Positions 1 through 5,108 of a stretch of DNA of 5,108 nucleotides are shown piece by piece. The stretch comes from RGIG8775 sp045121195 (GTDB lineage Bacteria; Bacillota; Clostridia; Oscillospirales; CAG-272): contig JBGVFO010000014.1 in the NCBI GenBank assembly GCA_045121195.1, forward strand, positions 1 to 5,108, written 5' to 3'. Position 1 is the stretch's first letter. Every line of letters begins with the position of its first letter. The notes under the pieces were generated by a model. The model made no database searches, had not been told where the DNA came from, and saw only the letters and a program-made list of their open reading frames with translations. Both the position numbers and the translations under genes were made by a program.

Positions 1-2
1 GT

Positions 3-158
3 TCCACGCGGAGCCGCGTTCAGATCGGTCCCGTGCCGAAATCCGCGCGGTCCCACAAACGGACTCGGGCGAGGTCGTCCTCTCCCAACAAAATCCCACC
101 GATTCACACAGAAGAATACCTCTCCTCAAAAAAACATCAGAAGGAGTTCATGGAATGA
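3..158 (+). other. 5' leader or 3' end of an unseen upstream gene
   Basis: No recognisable gene is seen here, but all three forward frames are free of stop codons from the window start. One frame ends in a TGA at 156-158 that overlaps the ATG of the dehydratase gene as ATGA, the same arrangement used at later junctions, so it could be the last 51 codons of an upstream gene. Its translation is basic and serine/arginine-rich (it contains SARSHKRTRARSSS and ends HQKEFME) and matches no family I recognise. A second frame is in phase with the dehydratase but has no ATG, GTG or TTG codon in the window. The purine- and A-rich stretch at 128-146 looks like an ordinary leader with a ribosome binding site. 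I see no convincing -10/-35 promoter. Whether this is coding is unresolved. Confidence 0.25.
141..146 (+). promoter_or_regulatory. Shine-Dalgarno site fixing the dehydratase start
   Basis: AAGGAG lies 8 bases before the ATG at 155. This matters because the same frame stays open upstream to the window edge and because a second ATG sits at 150. That ATG is only 3 bases from the site and opens a two-codon frame (ATG GAA TGA), so it is a poor start. The 155 start also places the first membrane helix at about residue 11, as is usual for this family. Confidence 0.8.
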
Positions 159-2119
159 AAAAATTCAACATTCGTTGGAAATTGGTCGCGTACGACATTA
201 TCATATTGCTCGTCGTCAATCTGGTACTGCTGGCGCTGTATCGGGGCAACGAGAGCCTCTCCGCCGCAGAGGTGACGGCGCAGACCGCCCTCTCCCTCGT
301 CTGCGTCTTCTCGGCGCGTGTGCTTGGCGGCGTATACCGGCAGATCTGGCGCTACGGCGGCATCCAATGCTACATCCGTCTTTTGTTCGTGGACGGCGCC
401 GCCTTCCTCGTACAGGTTCCCATCTCCTTTCTTTTGCCGTTGATCAGCCGTATCAACCGTCTCTCCTTCTCCCGCATGCTCGCCATCGCGTGTGTCAATC
501 TACTGGGCGCGCTTGCCATGAGAATGATCTACCGCTACGCCTACAAGTGCAACGATACCAAGACCTTCCGCGGCAGACTCCTCAGTTGGCTTCTCCGCGT
601 ATTCGCGGGCGTCACTCCCACCACCAAAAAGAACGATCCTTCGGGCAAGGTCCGCCTCGCCATCGTCGGCGCGGGCAGCATCGGCGTCTCTCTCGCTGAG
701 GAGCTTCTTGCCAATCCTTCCTCCTCCTACGCACCCAGTTGCTTCGTCGACATCGACAGAGAGAAGGTGGGGCGCGCCATTCACAATATCCCCGTCCTTT
801 CGGAGTCCGAGGCGACGGGCGACATTCTGGAGAGCTACGGCGTTCAGGAGGTGGTCTTTGCCATCGCCAACATCAGCGACCAAAAGAAAAAGTCGCTCTT
901 TGAATATTATTCAGGCTTCGGCTACTCGGTCAAGCTCTACGATTTCCCCGTCATGCATTCGGCGGGTGCCAAGCGACGTCTGCGCGATTTCGACATCGAG
1001 GAGCTTCTTTTCAGAACCCCCATCGCCCTGTCCGACGAAAAGACTTCCCTCTACTATCGGGATAAGGTTGTCCTCATCGCCGGCGGTGGCGGCTCCATCG
1101 GCTCCGAGCTTTGCCGCCGTTTGGCAAAAATGGAGCCTCGACAGGTGATCCTCCTTGACATTTACGAAAACGGCGCCTACGACGTTCAGCAGGAGATGCG
1201 TCTGTCCTACGGCGACCGCTTCGACCTCAAAATTGAGATCTGCTCCATCACCAACCGCGCGGCTCTTGCCAGGGTGTTTGAAAAATATCATCCCCAGATC
1301 GTCATCAACGCCGCCGCCCACAAGCACGTTCCTCTGATGGAAAACAACTGTATCGAGGCCATTCAGAACAACGTGTTCGGCACGGCGAATCTCATCGAGC
1401 TTTGCGAAAAATTCGGCACCGAGCGCTTTATGATGGTCTCCACCGACAAGGCGGTCAACCCCACCAACGTCATGGGCGCCACCAAGCGTATGTGCGAGAT
1501 GCTGGTGCAGTGCGCGTCGGTACACGGAAAGGTCAAATACAGTGCCACCCGCTTTGGCAACGTTCTCGGCTCTGCCGGCTCGGTCGTCCCGCTCTTCAAA
1601 AAGCAGATTGCGGCGGGCGGACCCGTCACCATCACCGACAAGCGCATCATCCGCTATTTCATGACCATTCCCGAGGCATCCCAGCTGGTGCTTCAATCGG
1701 GTGCCATCGCGGGCAACGGAGAGCTGTTCGTGCTGGATATGGGACAGCCCATCCGCATTCTCGACCTTGCGCAAAACATGATCCGCTTCTCGGGTGCGCG
1801 TGACATCGAGATCGTGGAGACCGGTCTGCGCCCCGGTGAAAAGCTCTACGAGGAGCTTCTCGTCAAGACCGAGGAGCTGGACAAGACCGAAAACAGTCTG
1901 ATCTTTGTCGAGAGAGACGAGCCTCTTGACCGAGGGGAGATCGAGGCGCGTATGCGTCTGCTCGAGGAGGCGTGTGACGCGAGCGACGAGGAGGGCGCAA
2001 AGGCGGCGCTTCGGCGTGCCGTTCCCACCTACAGAACCCCCGATACGGTCAACCGCGACGCGGAAAACGCCAAGGAAATGCAGGATCAGAAGAAGATCGA
2101 GCCCGTGTCGGTCTCCTAA
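155..2119 (+). CDS. Membrane-bound UDP-N-acetylglucosamine 4,6-dehydratase family protein (CapD/PglF type)
   Basis: A 654-residue protein, full length for the long polysaccharide-biosynthesis dehydratases (PglF, CapD, WbpM). The N-terminus has about four hydrophobic segments (roughly residues 11-29, 41-60, 77-97 and 107-127), anchoring it in the inner membrane. A first Rossmann domain follows, with VGAGSIG at 171-177. The catalytic extended-SDR domain starts near 303 with the NAD(P)-binding loop GGGGSIGSEL at 310-319, then NAAAHKHVPLME at 385-396 and STDKAVNPTNVMGATK at 429-444. In the known family the Asp-Lys pair (here D431, K432) and the MxxxK replacement of the SDR YxxxK (here M440, K444) mark the active site; RFGNVLGS at 466-473 is also typical. 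The expected reaction is NAD-dependent conversion of UDP-GlcNAc to the 4-keto-6-deoxy sugar. It is first in the operon and feeds the aminotransferase 25 bases downstream. The last 30 or so residues are a charged tail without a recognised motif. The exact UDP-sugar substrate is inferred. Confidence 0.93.
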   Translation: MKKFNIRWKLVAYDIIILLVVNLVLLALYRGNESLSAAEVTAQTALSLVCVFSARVLGGVYRQIWRYGGIQCYIRLLFVDGAAFLVQVPISFLLPLISRINRLSFSRMLAIACVNLLGALAMRMIYRYAYKCNDTKTFRGRLLSWLLRVFAGVTPTTKKNDPSGKVRLAIVGAGSIGVSLAEELLANPSSSYAPSCFVDIDREKVGRAIHNIPVLSESEATGDILESYGVQEVVFAIANISDQKKKSLFEYYSGFGYSVKLYDFPVMHSAGAKRRLRDFDIEELLFRTPIALSDEKTSLYYRDKVVLIAGGGGSIGSELCRRLAKMEPRQVILLDIYENGAYDVQQEMRLSYGDRFDLKIEICSITNRAALARVFEKYHPQIVINAAAHKHVPLMENNCIEAIQNNVFGTANLIELCEKFGTERFMMVSTDKAVNPTNVMGATKRMCEMLVQCASVHGKVKYSATRFGNVLGSAGSVVPLFKKQIAAGGPVTITDKRIIRYFMTIPEASQLVLQSGAIAGNGELFVLDMGQPIRILDLAQNMIRFSGARDIEIVETGLRPGEKLYEELLVKTEELDKTENSLIFVERDEPLDRGEIEARMRLLEEACDASDEEGAKAALRRAVPTYRTPDTVNRDAENAKEMQDQKKIEPVSVS

Positions 2120-2130
2120 TCCAACAGACA

Positions 2131-2136
2131 GGAAGG
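2131..2136 (+). promoter_or_regulatory. Shine-Dalgarno site for the aminotransferase
   Basis: GGAAGG in the short 25-base gap lies 8 bases before the ATG at 2145. It settles the start: the reading frame is open further upstream into the dehydratase gene (a TTG at 1905), but that extension only translates the dehydratase sequence out of frame as arginine-rich nonsense. No terminator or promoter is visible in the gap, so the two genes are probably cotranscribed. Confidence 0.75.
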
Positions 2137-2144
2137 CAATCACT

Positions 2145-3359
2145 ATGAACAAAATGAACATACCCTTTTCCCCCCCCGACGTGGGTGAGGAGGAAATTCT
2201 CGAGGTAGCCGAGGCACTCCGCTCGGGCTGGATCACAACGGGTCCCCGCACAAAGCTTTTGGAGCGCGAGATCGCCGCGTACGTGGGTGTCGATTCCTGC
2301 GTATGTCTCAACTCCCAGACCGCCTGCGCAGAGCTGGCGCTCCGCGTTCTCGGCGTGGGAGAAGGGGACGAAGTCATCACCTCGGCGTATACCTACACCG
2401 CGTCGGCGTCTGTCATCGCCCACGTGGGCGCGAGGATCGTGCTTGTGGACGTGGCACCCGACAGCTTCGAGATGGACTACGACGCCCTTGAGGCGGCAAT
2501 CACCGAAAAGACCAAGGCGATCATCCCCGTGGATCTGGGCGGCGTGCCCTGCGACTACGATCGCATTTTCGACATCGTGGCGCGCAAAAAGCATCTCTTC
2601 CGCCCCGCCTCCGACATTCAGGCGGCGCTGGGCAGAATCGCCGTTATGGCGGATACCGCCCATTCTCTCGGCGCCTCCCGGAAGGGCGTTATGACCGGCG
2701 CCATTGCCGACTTCTCCTCCTTCTCCTTCCACGCGGTCAAGAATCTGACCACCGCAGAGGGCGGCGCCCTCACGTGGAGGACTATCGATGGCGTGGACAA
2801 CGCCGACATCTACAAGAAATTACAGCTTCTGTCCCTGCACGGACAGTCCAAGGACGCGCTGGCAAAGACTCAGCTCGGCGCCTGGGAATACGATATCGTT
2901 GGCACCTGGTACAAGTGCAACATGACCGATGTTGCCGCCGCTATGGGTCTTTCGCAGATGAAGCGCTATCCCACCATGCTTGCGCGCCGCCGTGAAATCA
3001 TCGCCCGCTTCGACGACGCCCTCAAGCCCCTCGGCGTGGAGGTGCTTGACCACTATAACGACGTACATACCTCCTCGGGTCACCTGTATCTGACCCGCGT
3101 GCCGAATATCACGGCGGAGGAGAGAAACGAGATCATCATCAAGATGGCAGAGCAGGGCATCGCCTGCAACGTGCACTACAAGCCCCTGCCCATGCACACG
3201 GCGTACAAGAATATCGGCTTTGACGTGAAGGATTACCCCAACGCCTACGCCCGCTTCGCCAATGAGATCACCCTACCCCTGCACACCTGCCTTACCGACG
3301 AGCAGGTGGCGTACATCATTGAAAATTACGTAGAGATCCTGAAGGAGTATCTGGCATGA
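2145..3359 (+). CDS. DegT/DnrJ/EryC1/StrS family PLP-dependent sugar aminotransferase
   Basis: A 404-residue fold-type I aminotransferase expected to transfer an amino group, usually from glutamate, to C4 of the keto-sugar made by the preceding enzyme. The N-terminal substrate/cofactor region is seen as SGWITTGPRTKLLE at 27-40 and LNSQTACAELAL at 55-66. The PLP pyridine-binding Asp is D170 in MADTAHSLGA (168-177). The Schiff-base lysine is K199 in SFHAVKNLTTAEGG (194-207), the strongest family signature. The C-terminal part has NVHYKPLPMH (342-351) and the LPLH...LTDEQV element (377-388). Compared with enzymes such as ArnB or PglE, the segment between D137 and D170 looks about 15 residues longer. 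An ATG in frame at 2154 is a possible alternative start, but the ribosome binding site favours 2145. The gene ends in an ATGA overlap with the next gene. The stereochemistry of the product (PglE-like or other) cannot be told from sequence alone. Confidence 0.93.
   Translation: MNKMNIPFSPPDVGEEEILEVAEALRSGWITTGPRTKLLEREIAAYVGVDSCVCLNSQTACAELALRVLGVGEGDEVITSAYTYTASASVIAHVGARIVLVDVAPDSFEMDYDALEAAITEKTKAIIPVDLGGVPCDYDRIFDIVARKKHLFRPASDIQAALGRIAVMADTAHSLGASRKGVMTGAIADFSSFSFHAVKNLTTAEGGALTWRTIDGVDNADIYKKLQLLSLHGQSKDALAKTQLGAWEYDIVGTWYKCNMTDVAAAMGLSQMKRYPTMLARRREIIARFDDALKPLGVEVLDHYNDVHTSSGHLYLTRVPNITAEERNEIIIKMAEQGIACNVHYKPLPMHTAYKNIGFDVKDYPNAYARFANEITLPLHTCLTDEQVAYIIENYVEILKEYLA
2170..2177 (+). 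repeat. C8 homopolymer tract inside the aminotransferase start
   Basis: Eight consecutive C bases follow a T4 run, 25 bases after the start codon, and encode the end of Ser9 plus Pro10 and Pro11. A one-base slip would frameshift the aminotransferase almost at its start. Proline is mostly written CCC in this region and one such run is expected by chance roughly every second window of this size and GC content, so the tract alone is not evidence for phase variation. Confidence 0.6.
3341..3347 (+). promoter_or_regulatory. Shine-Dalgarno site within the aminotransferase end
   Basis: GAAGGAG lies inside the last codons of the aminotransferase, 8 bases before the ATG at 3356. Together with the ATGA stop-start overlap at 3356-3359 it indicates translational coupling of the aminotransferase and the phosphoglycosyl transferase. 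Confidence 0.75.
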
Positions 3360-4108
3360 AGCTTTGCCGCTTTGAGGAGCTTCCTCAAGAAATGCAGACC
3401 GAGGAGGTCCGCAAATATTACGACGTCCTCAAAAAACGGGGCGCGGCGCTCTTTTTCAAGCGTGCCTTCGATATTGCGGTATCCCTCGTGATGCTGATCC
3501 TGCTTTCCCCTGTGTTTTTGGTGCTTGCCATCGCCATCAAGATAGACTCTCGCGGACCCGTCTTTTACCGACAGGTGCGCGTCACCCAATTCGGCAAGCA
3601 GTTCCGCATACATAAGTTCCGCTCCATGGTGCAGGACGCCGACCGAGGCTCCCTCGTCACGGTGGCGGGCGACAGCCGTATCACCCGCGTGGGAAGATTC
3701 GTGCGCCGATGCCGTCTTGACGAGATCAGCCAGCTCATCGACGTGCTGGCGGGCAATATGACCTTCGTCGGCACCCGCCCCGAGGTTCCCAAGTACGTGG
3801 CGCAATATACCCCCGAAATGATGGCGACCCTGCTCTTACCCGCGGGTGTCACCAGCCTTGCCAGCATCTACTACAAGGACGAGGCGGAGCTTCTGGACGC
3901 CGCCGACGACCCCGACCGCGTATACGTGGAGGAGGTCCTGCCCGCCAAGATGCACTACAATCTCCGCGCCGTGGAGAGCTTCCGCTTCTTCGGCGACATC
4001 AAGGTCATGTTCATGACGGTGCTTGCGGTGCTGGGCAAAGACTATAAGGGTGACTATCAAGCGCCTGAAAAAAAGGACGCCGAGCCGTCCGTATCGGTTG
4101 AGAAGTGA
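3356..4108 (+). CDS. Monotopic phosphoglycosyl transferase (bacterial sugar transferase family, PglC-like)
   Basis: A 250-residue enzyme expected to move a sugar 1-phosphate from a UDP-sugar to undecaprenyl phosphate at the inner face of the membrane, starting lipid-linked glycan assembly. Residues 1-31 form a soluble N-terminal extension. FFKRAFDIAVS at 33-43 leads into the single hydrophobic re-entrant helix (about 39-63), containing the Ser-Pro break (S51-P52) known to bend this helix in PglC. HKFRSM at 86-91 is conserved. The catalytic Asp-Glu pair is D122-E123 in RLDEISQL. The nucleotide-binding motif usually written VGPRP reads VGTRP here (138-142). After it come GVTSLASIYYKDE (164-176) and a second hydrophobic stretch near 217-227, then a charged tail. 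It is about 50 residues longer than Campylobacter PglC, with no N-terminal multi-helix region of the WbaP type. The gene overlaps both neighbours by 4 bases. Family and role are secure; sugar specificity is inferred from the operon. Confidence 0.92.
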   Translation: MKLCRFEELPQEMQTEEVRKYYDVLKKRGAALFFKRAFDIAVSLVMLILLSPVFLVLAIAIKIDSRGPVFYRQVRVTQFGKQFRIHKFRSMVQDADRGSLVTVAGDSRITRVGRFVRRCRLDEISQLIDVLAGNMTFVGTRPEVPKYVAQYTPEMMATLLLPAGVTSLASIYYKDEAELLDAADDPDRVYVEEVLPAKMHYNLRAVESFRFFGDIKVMFMTVLAVLGKDYKGDYQAPEKKDAEPSVSVEK

Positions 4109-4728
4109 GAAAAGCTATGGAAATACGAGCCGTTACGTCCGACGAAAGGTCGGTGGTAAACGAGGTGACCGAGATCCATCTCGCCACCTTTACGGGATTT
4201 TTCCTGACCTTTATGGGGCGGGGATTTCTCAGACAGATGTACCGCTCCTACTGCGACCACGCCCCCTCGGGGCTTCTGGTTGCCTTTGAGGGGGAGAAGC
4301 CCGTGGGCTTTCTCGCCTACTCGGGGGATATGAGCGGACTTTACAAGCACATGATCAAAAAGCGCCTCATCCCCTTCGCGTGGTACAGTGCGGGCGCGTT
4401 CTTCCGCAAGCCGAAGGTGTTTATGCGCCTTGTGCGCGCCTTCCTCAAGCCCTCGGAGAGCCGCCGCGAGGAGGCGTATGTGGAGCTTTCCTCCATCGGC
4501 GTTTCTCCCGACATTAAGTCCCGCGGCGTGGGAAGCGCACTCATCGACGCCCTCAAGGCGCGGGTGGACTTCGACCGCTTCGCCTATATCGGTCTTGAAA
4601 CCGATGCAGAGAATAACGAGGGCGCCAACCGCTTCTATGTGAAGAACGGCTTCCGCCTCGAACGCAATTACAAGACCCGCGAGGGCAGAAGCATGAACGA
4701 ATACCGATTCGAAGGAGCAAAAAAATGA
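4105..4728 (+). CDS. GNAT family N-acetyltransferase, probably amino-sugar specific
   Basis: About 205 residues with the GNAT acetyl-CoA-binding fold. Motif A is VELSSIGVSPDIKSRGVGSA at 126-145 (GTG start counted as 1): a beta strand followed by the pyrophosphate loop K138-x-x-G141-x-G143. Motif B is NEGANRFYVKNGFRLERNY at 171-189, where Y178 sits at the place of the general-acid tyrosine of many GNATs. The middle (about 77-121) is a lysine/arginine-rich helical insert. Two starts are possible. GTG at 4105 gives a GTGA overlap with the preceding stop like the other junctions; ATG at 4117 gives MEIRAVTSDE, a typical GNAT beginning. Neither has a strong ribosome binding site. From its place in the operon it most likely acetylates the C4 amine of the UDP-sugar; WecD and PseH are known GNATs doing this job on related sugars. 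Another amine acceptor cannot be excluded. Confidence 0.85.
   Translation: MRKAMEIRAVTSDERSVVNEVTEIHLATFTGFFLTFMGRGFLRQMYRSYCDHAPSGLLVAFEGEKPVGFLAYSGDMSGLYKHMIKKRLIPFAWYSAGAFFRKPKVFMRLVRAFLKPSESRREEAYVELSSIGVSPDIKSRGVGSALIDALKARVDFDRFAYIGLETDAENNEGANRFYVKNGFRLERNYKTREGRSMNEYRFEGAKK
4711..4728 (+). promoter_or_regulatory. Ribosome binding site, A7 run and ATGA overlap at the acetyltransferase/glycosyltransferase junction
   Basis: GAAGGAG (4711-4717) is 7 bases before the ATG at 4725 and gives a strong start for the glycosyltransferase. Between them lies a run of seven A (4719-4725) read as A_AAA_AAA in the acetyltransferase frame, followed immediately by its TGA stop (4726-4728). The ordinary reading is stop-start translational coupling. 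The run also has the form of a -1 slippery heptamer, discussed under findings. Confidence 0.7.
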
Positions 4729-5108
4729 ATATACTTTATTTTGCATCCGTGGATTTTTACGCCAAACCGAATCCATCCTTCCACTTGATGCACGCCATGA
4801 TCACAGACATATTGGAGAATGGACACTGCGTCTATTTCATCGGTTGTGAGCAAGACGGTATTGATGCTCATATTCCTCCGGAATTTGCGTCCCATGAAAA
4901 TTTCTTCCATCGCCTGATCCCTGTTCCCAACACCAAAAAGTCCAATTTTGTCAAGCGGTACCTAGACGGCATTACCTACGCCCGCCGTGCCACAAAGCAC
5001 ATTAAGCAATTTGTTAAGGATTGCGATCTCATTTCCGTACAGTCCTCGCCCACCGTTCTCTACAATCTGGCGGCGGCAAAGAAATACGCTGCAGGAAAGC
5101 CGATTCTT
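4725..5108 (+). CDS. Glycosyltransferase, GT4-like, N-terminal part (runs off window)
   Basis: The frame is open for 128 codons from ATG 4725 to the window end, so only the start is seen. The protein begins MNILYFASVDFYAKPNPSFH, the short beta strand plus loop typical of the acceptor-binding N-terminal Rossmann domain of GT-B glycosyltransferases. It continues with HLMHAMITDILENGHCVYFI (residues 20-39), the helix and second strand (usual pattern: a helix, then a GH-x-V strand). DLISVQSSPTVLYNLAAAKK (100-119) resembles the QSxP region of GT4 proteins of the WbuB type. The donor-binding C-terminal domain (E-x7-E motif) lies outside the window and would confirm the family. Expected role: adding a sugar to the lipid-linked sugar made by the phosphoglycosyl transferase. 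By hand count GC is about 48% over 4741-5100, against about 65% in sampled lines of the acetyltransferase gene. Confidence 0.72.
   Translation, partial: MNILYFASVDFYAKPNPSFHLMHAMITDILENGHCVYFIGCEQDGIDAHIPPEFASHENFFHRLIPVPNTKKSNFVKRYLDGITYARRATKHIKQFVKDCDLISVQSSPTVLYNLAAAKKYAAGKPIL

Noticed and set aside
6..19. Perfect inverted repeat ACGCGG-AG-CCGCGT at the window start
   Set aside because: The loop would be only 2-4 bases, there is no following T run, and such short GC palindromes are common by chance in this DNA; not a supportable terminator or operator.
1155..1160. TTGACA, a perfect -35 hexamer inside the dehydratase gene
   Set aside because: No TATAAT-like sequence follows at 16-18 bases; it encodes the conserved strand LLDIYE and is explained by coding.
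695..1862. Repeated GAGGAGCTTCT words (near 697, 999 and 1850, and a related copy near 3375)
   Set aside because: All encode Glu-Glu-Leu-Leu or similar with the preferred codons; they are not dispersed repeats.
911..2380. A long open frame (489 codons) on the minus strand, antisense to the dehydratase
   Set aside because: It is a mirror of the strongly C/G-ending codon use of the plus-strand gene, has low-complexity His/Asp/Val-rich translation, no recognisable domain, and no good ribosome binding site.
2092..4108. Similar C-terminal ends: the dehydratase ends IEPVSVS and the phosphoglycosyl transferase ends EPSVSVEK
   Set aside because: The match is only a few residues in low-complexity charged tails, and the DNA differs; no support for a shared targeting tag without more examples.

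Overview
The window reads as one tightly packed, left-to-right operon of glycan biosynthesis genes from a GC-rich (about 60-65% in most genes) bacterium. Strong GGAG-type ribosome binding sites and the style of the protein subfamilies suggest a high-GC member of the Firmicutes/Clostridia, such as a gut or rumen lineage. That placement is an inference from memory of families, not a computed result. There is no RNA gene, CRISPR array, insertion sequence or recognisable terminator.

Layout: bases 1-154 hold the end of something or a leader; all three forward frames are open there, so it cannot be settled. Then come (1) a 654-residue membrane-anchored nucleotide-sugar 4,6-dehydratase of the CapD/PglF type, 155-2119; (2) a 404-residue PLP-dependent DegT/DnrJ/EryC1/StrS sugar aminotransferase, 2145-3359; (3) a 250-residue monotopic phosphoglycosyl transferase (bacterial sugar transferase family, PglC-like), 3356-4108; (4) a GNAT-fold N-acetyltransferase of about 205 residues, 4105-4728; and (5) the first 128 codons of a probable GT4-type glycosyltransferase, from 4725 past the window end. 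Three of the four junctions are 4-base ATGA or GTGA overlaps; the other gap is 25 bases.

Taken together, the enzymes fit one pathway. UDP-GlcNAc would be dehydrated to a 4-keto-6-deoxy sugar, aminated at C4 and N-acetylated to a UDP-diacetamido-trideoxyhexose (N,N'-diacetylbacillosamine or a stereoisomer). The sugar phosphate would be loaded onto undecaprenyl phosphate, and the first further sugar added by the last gene. This is the logic of Campylobacter PglF-PglE-PglD-PglC-PglA, but here the acetyltransferase is a GNAT protein rather than the left-handed beta-helix enzyme PglD. The individual families are well supported by motifs; the exact sugar, and whether the glycan ends up on protein, capsule or exopolysaccharide, cannot be read from this window.

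Points worth a second look are the GNAT substitution, an A7 slippery heptamer exactly at the acetyltransferase/glycosyltransferase junction, a drop in GC at the last gene, a C8 tract near the start of the aminotransferase, and the open frames upstream of the first gene. None of these amounts to a clearly new system; the region is mostly a recognisable glycan locus with some unusual details.
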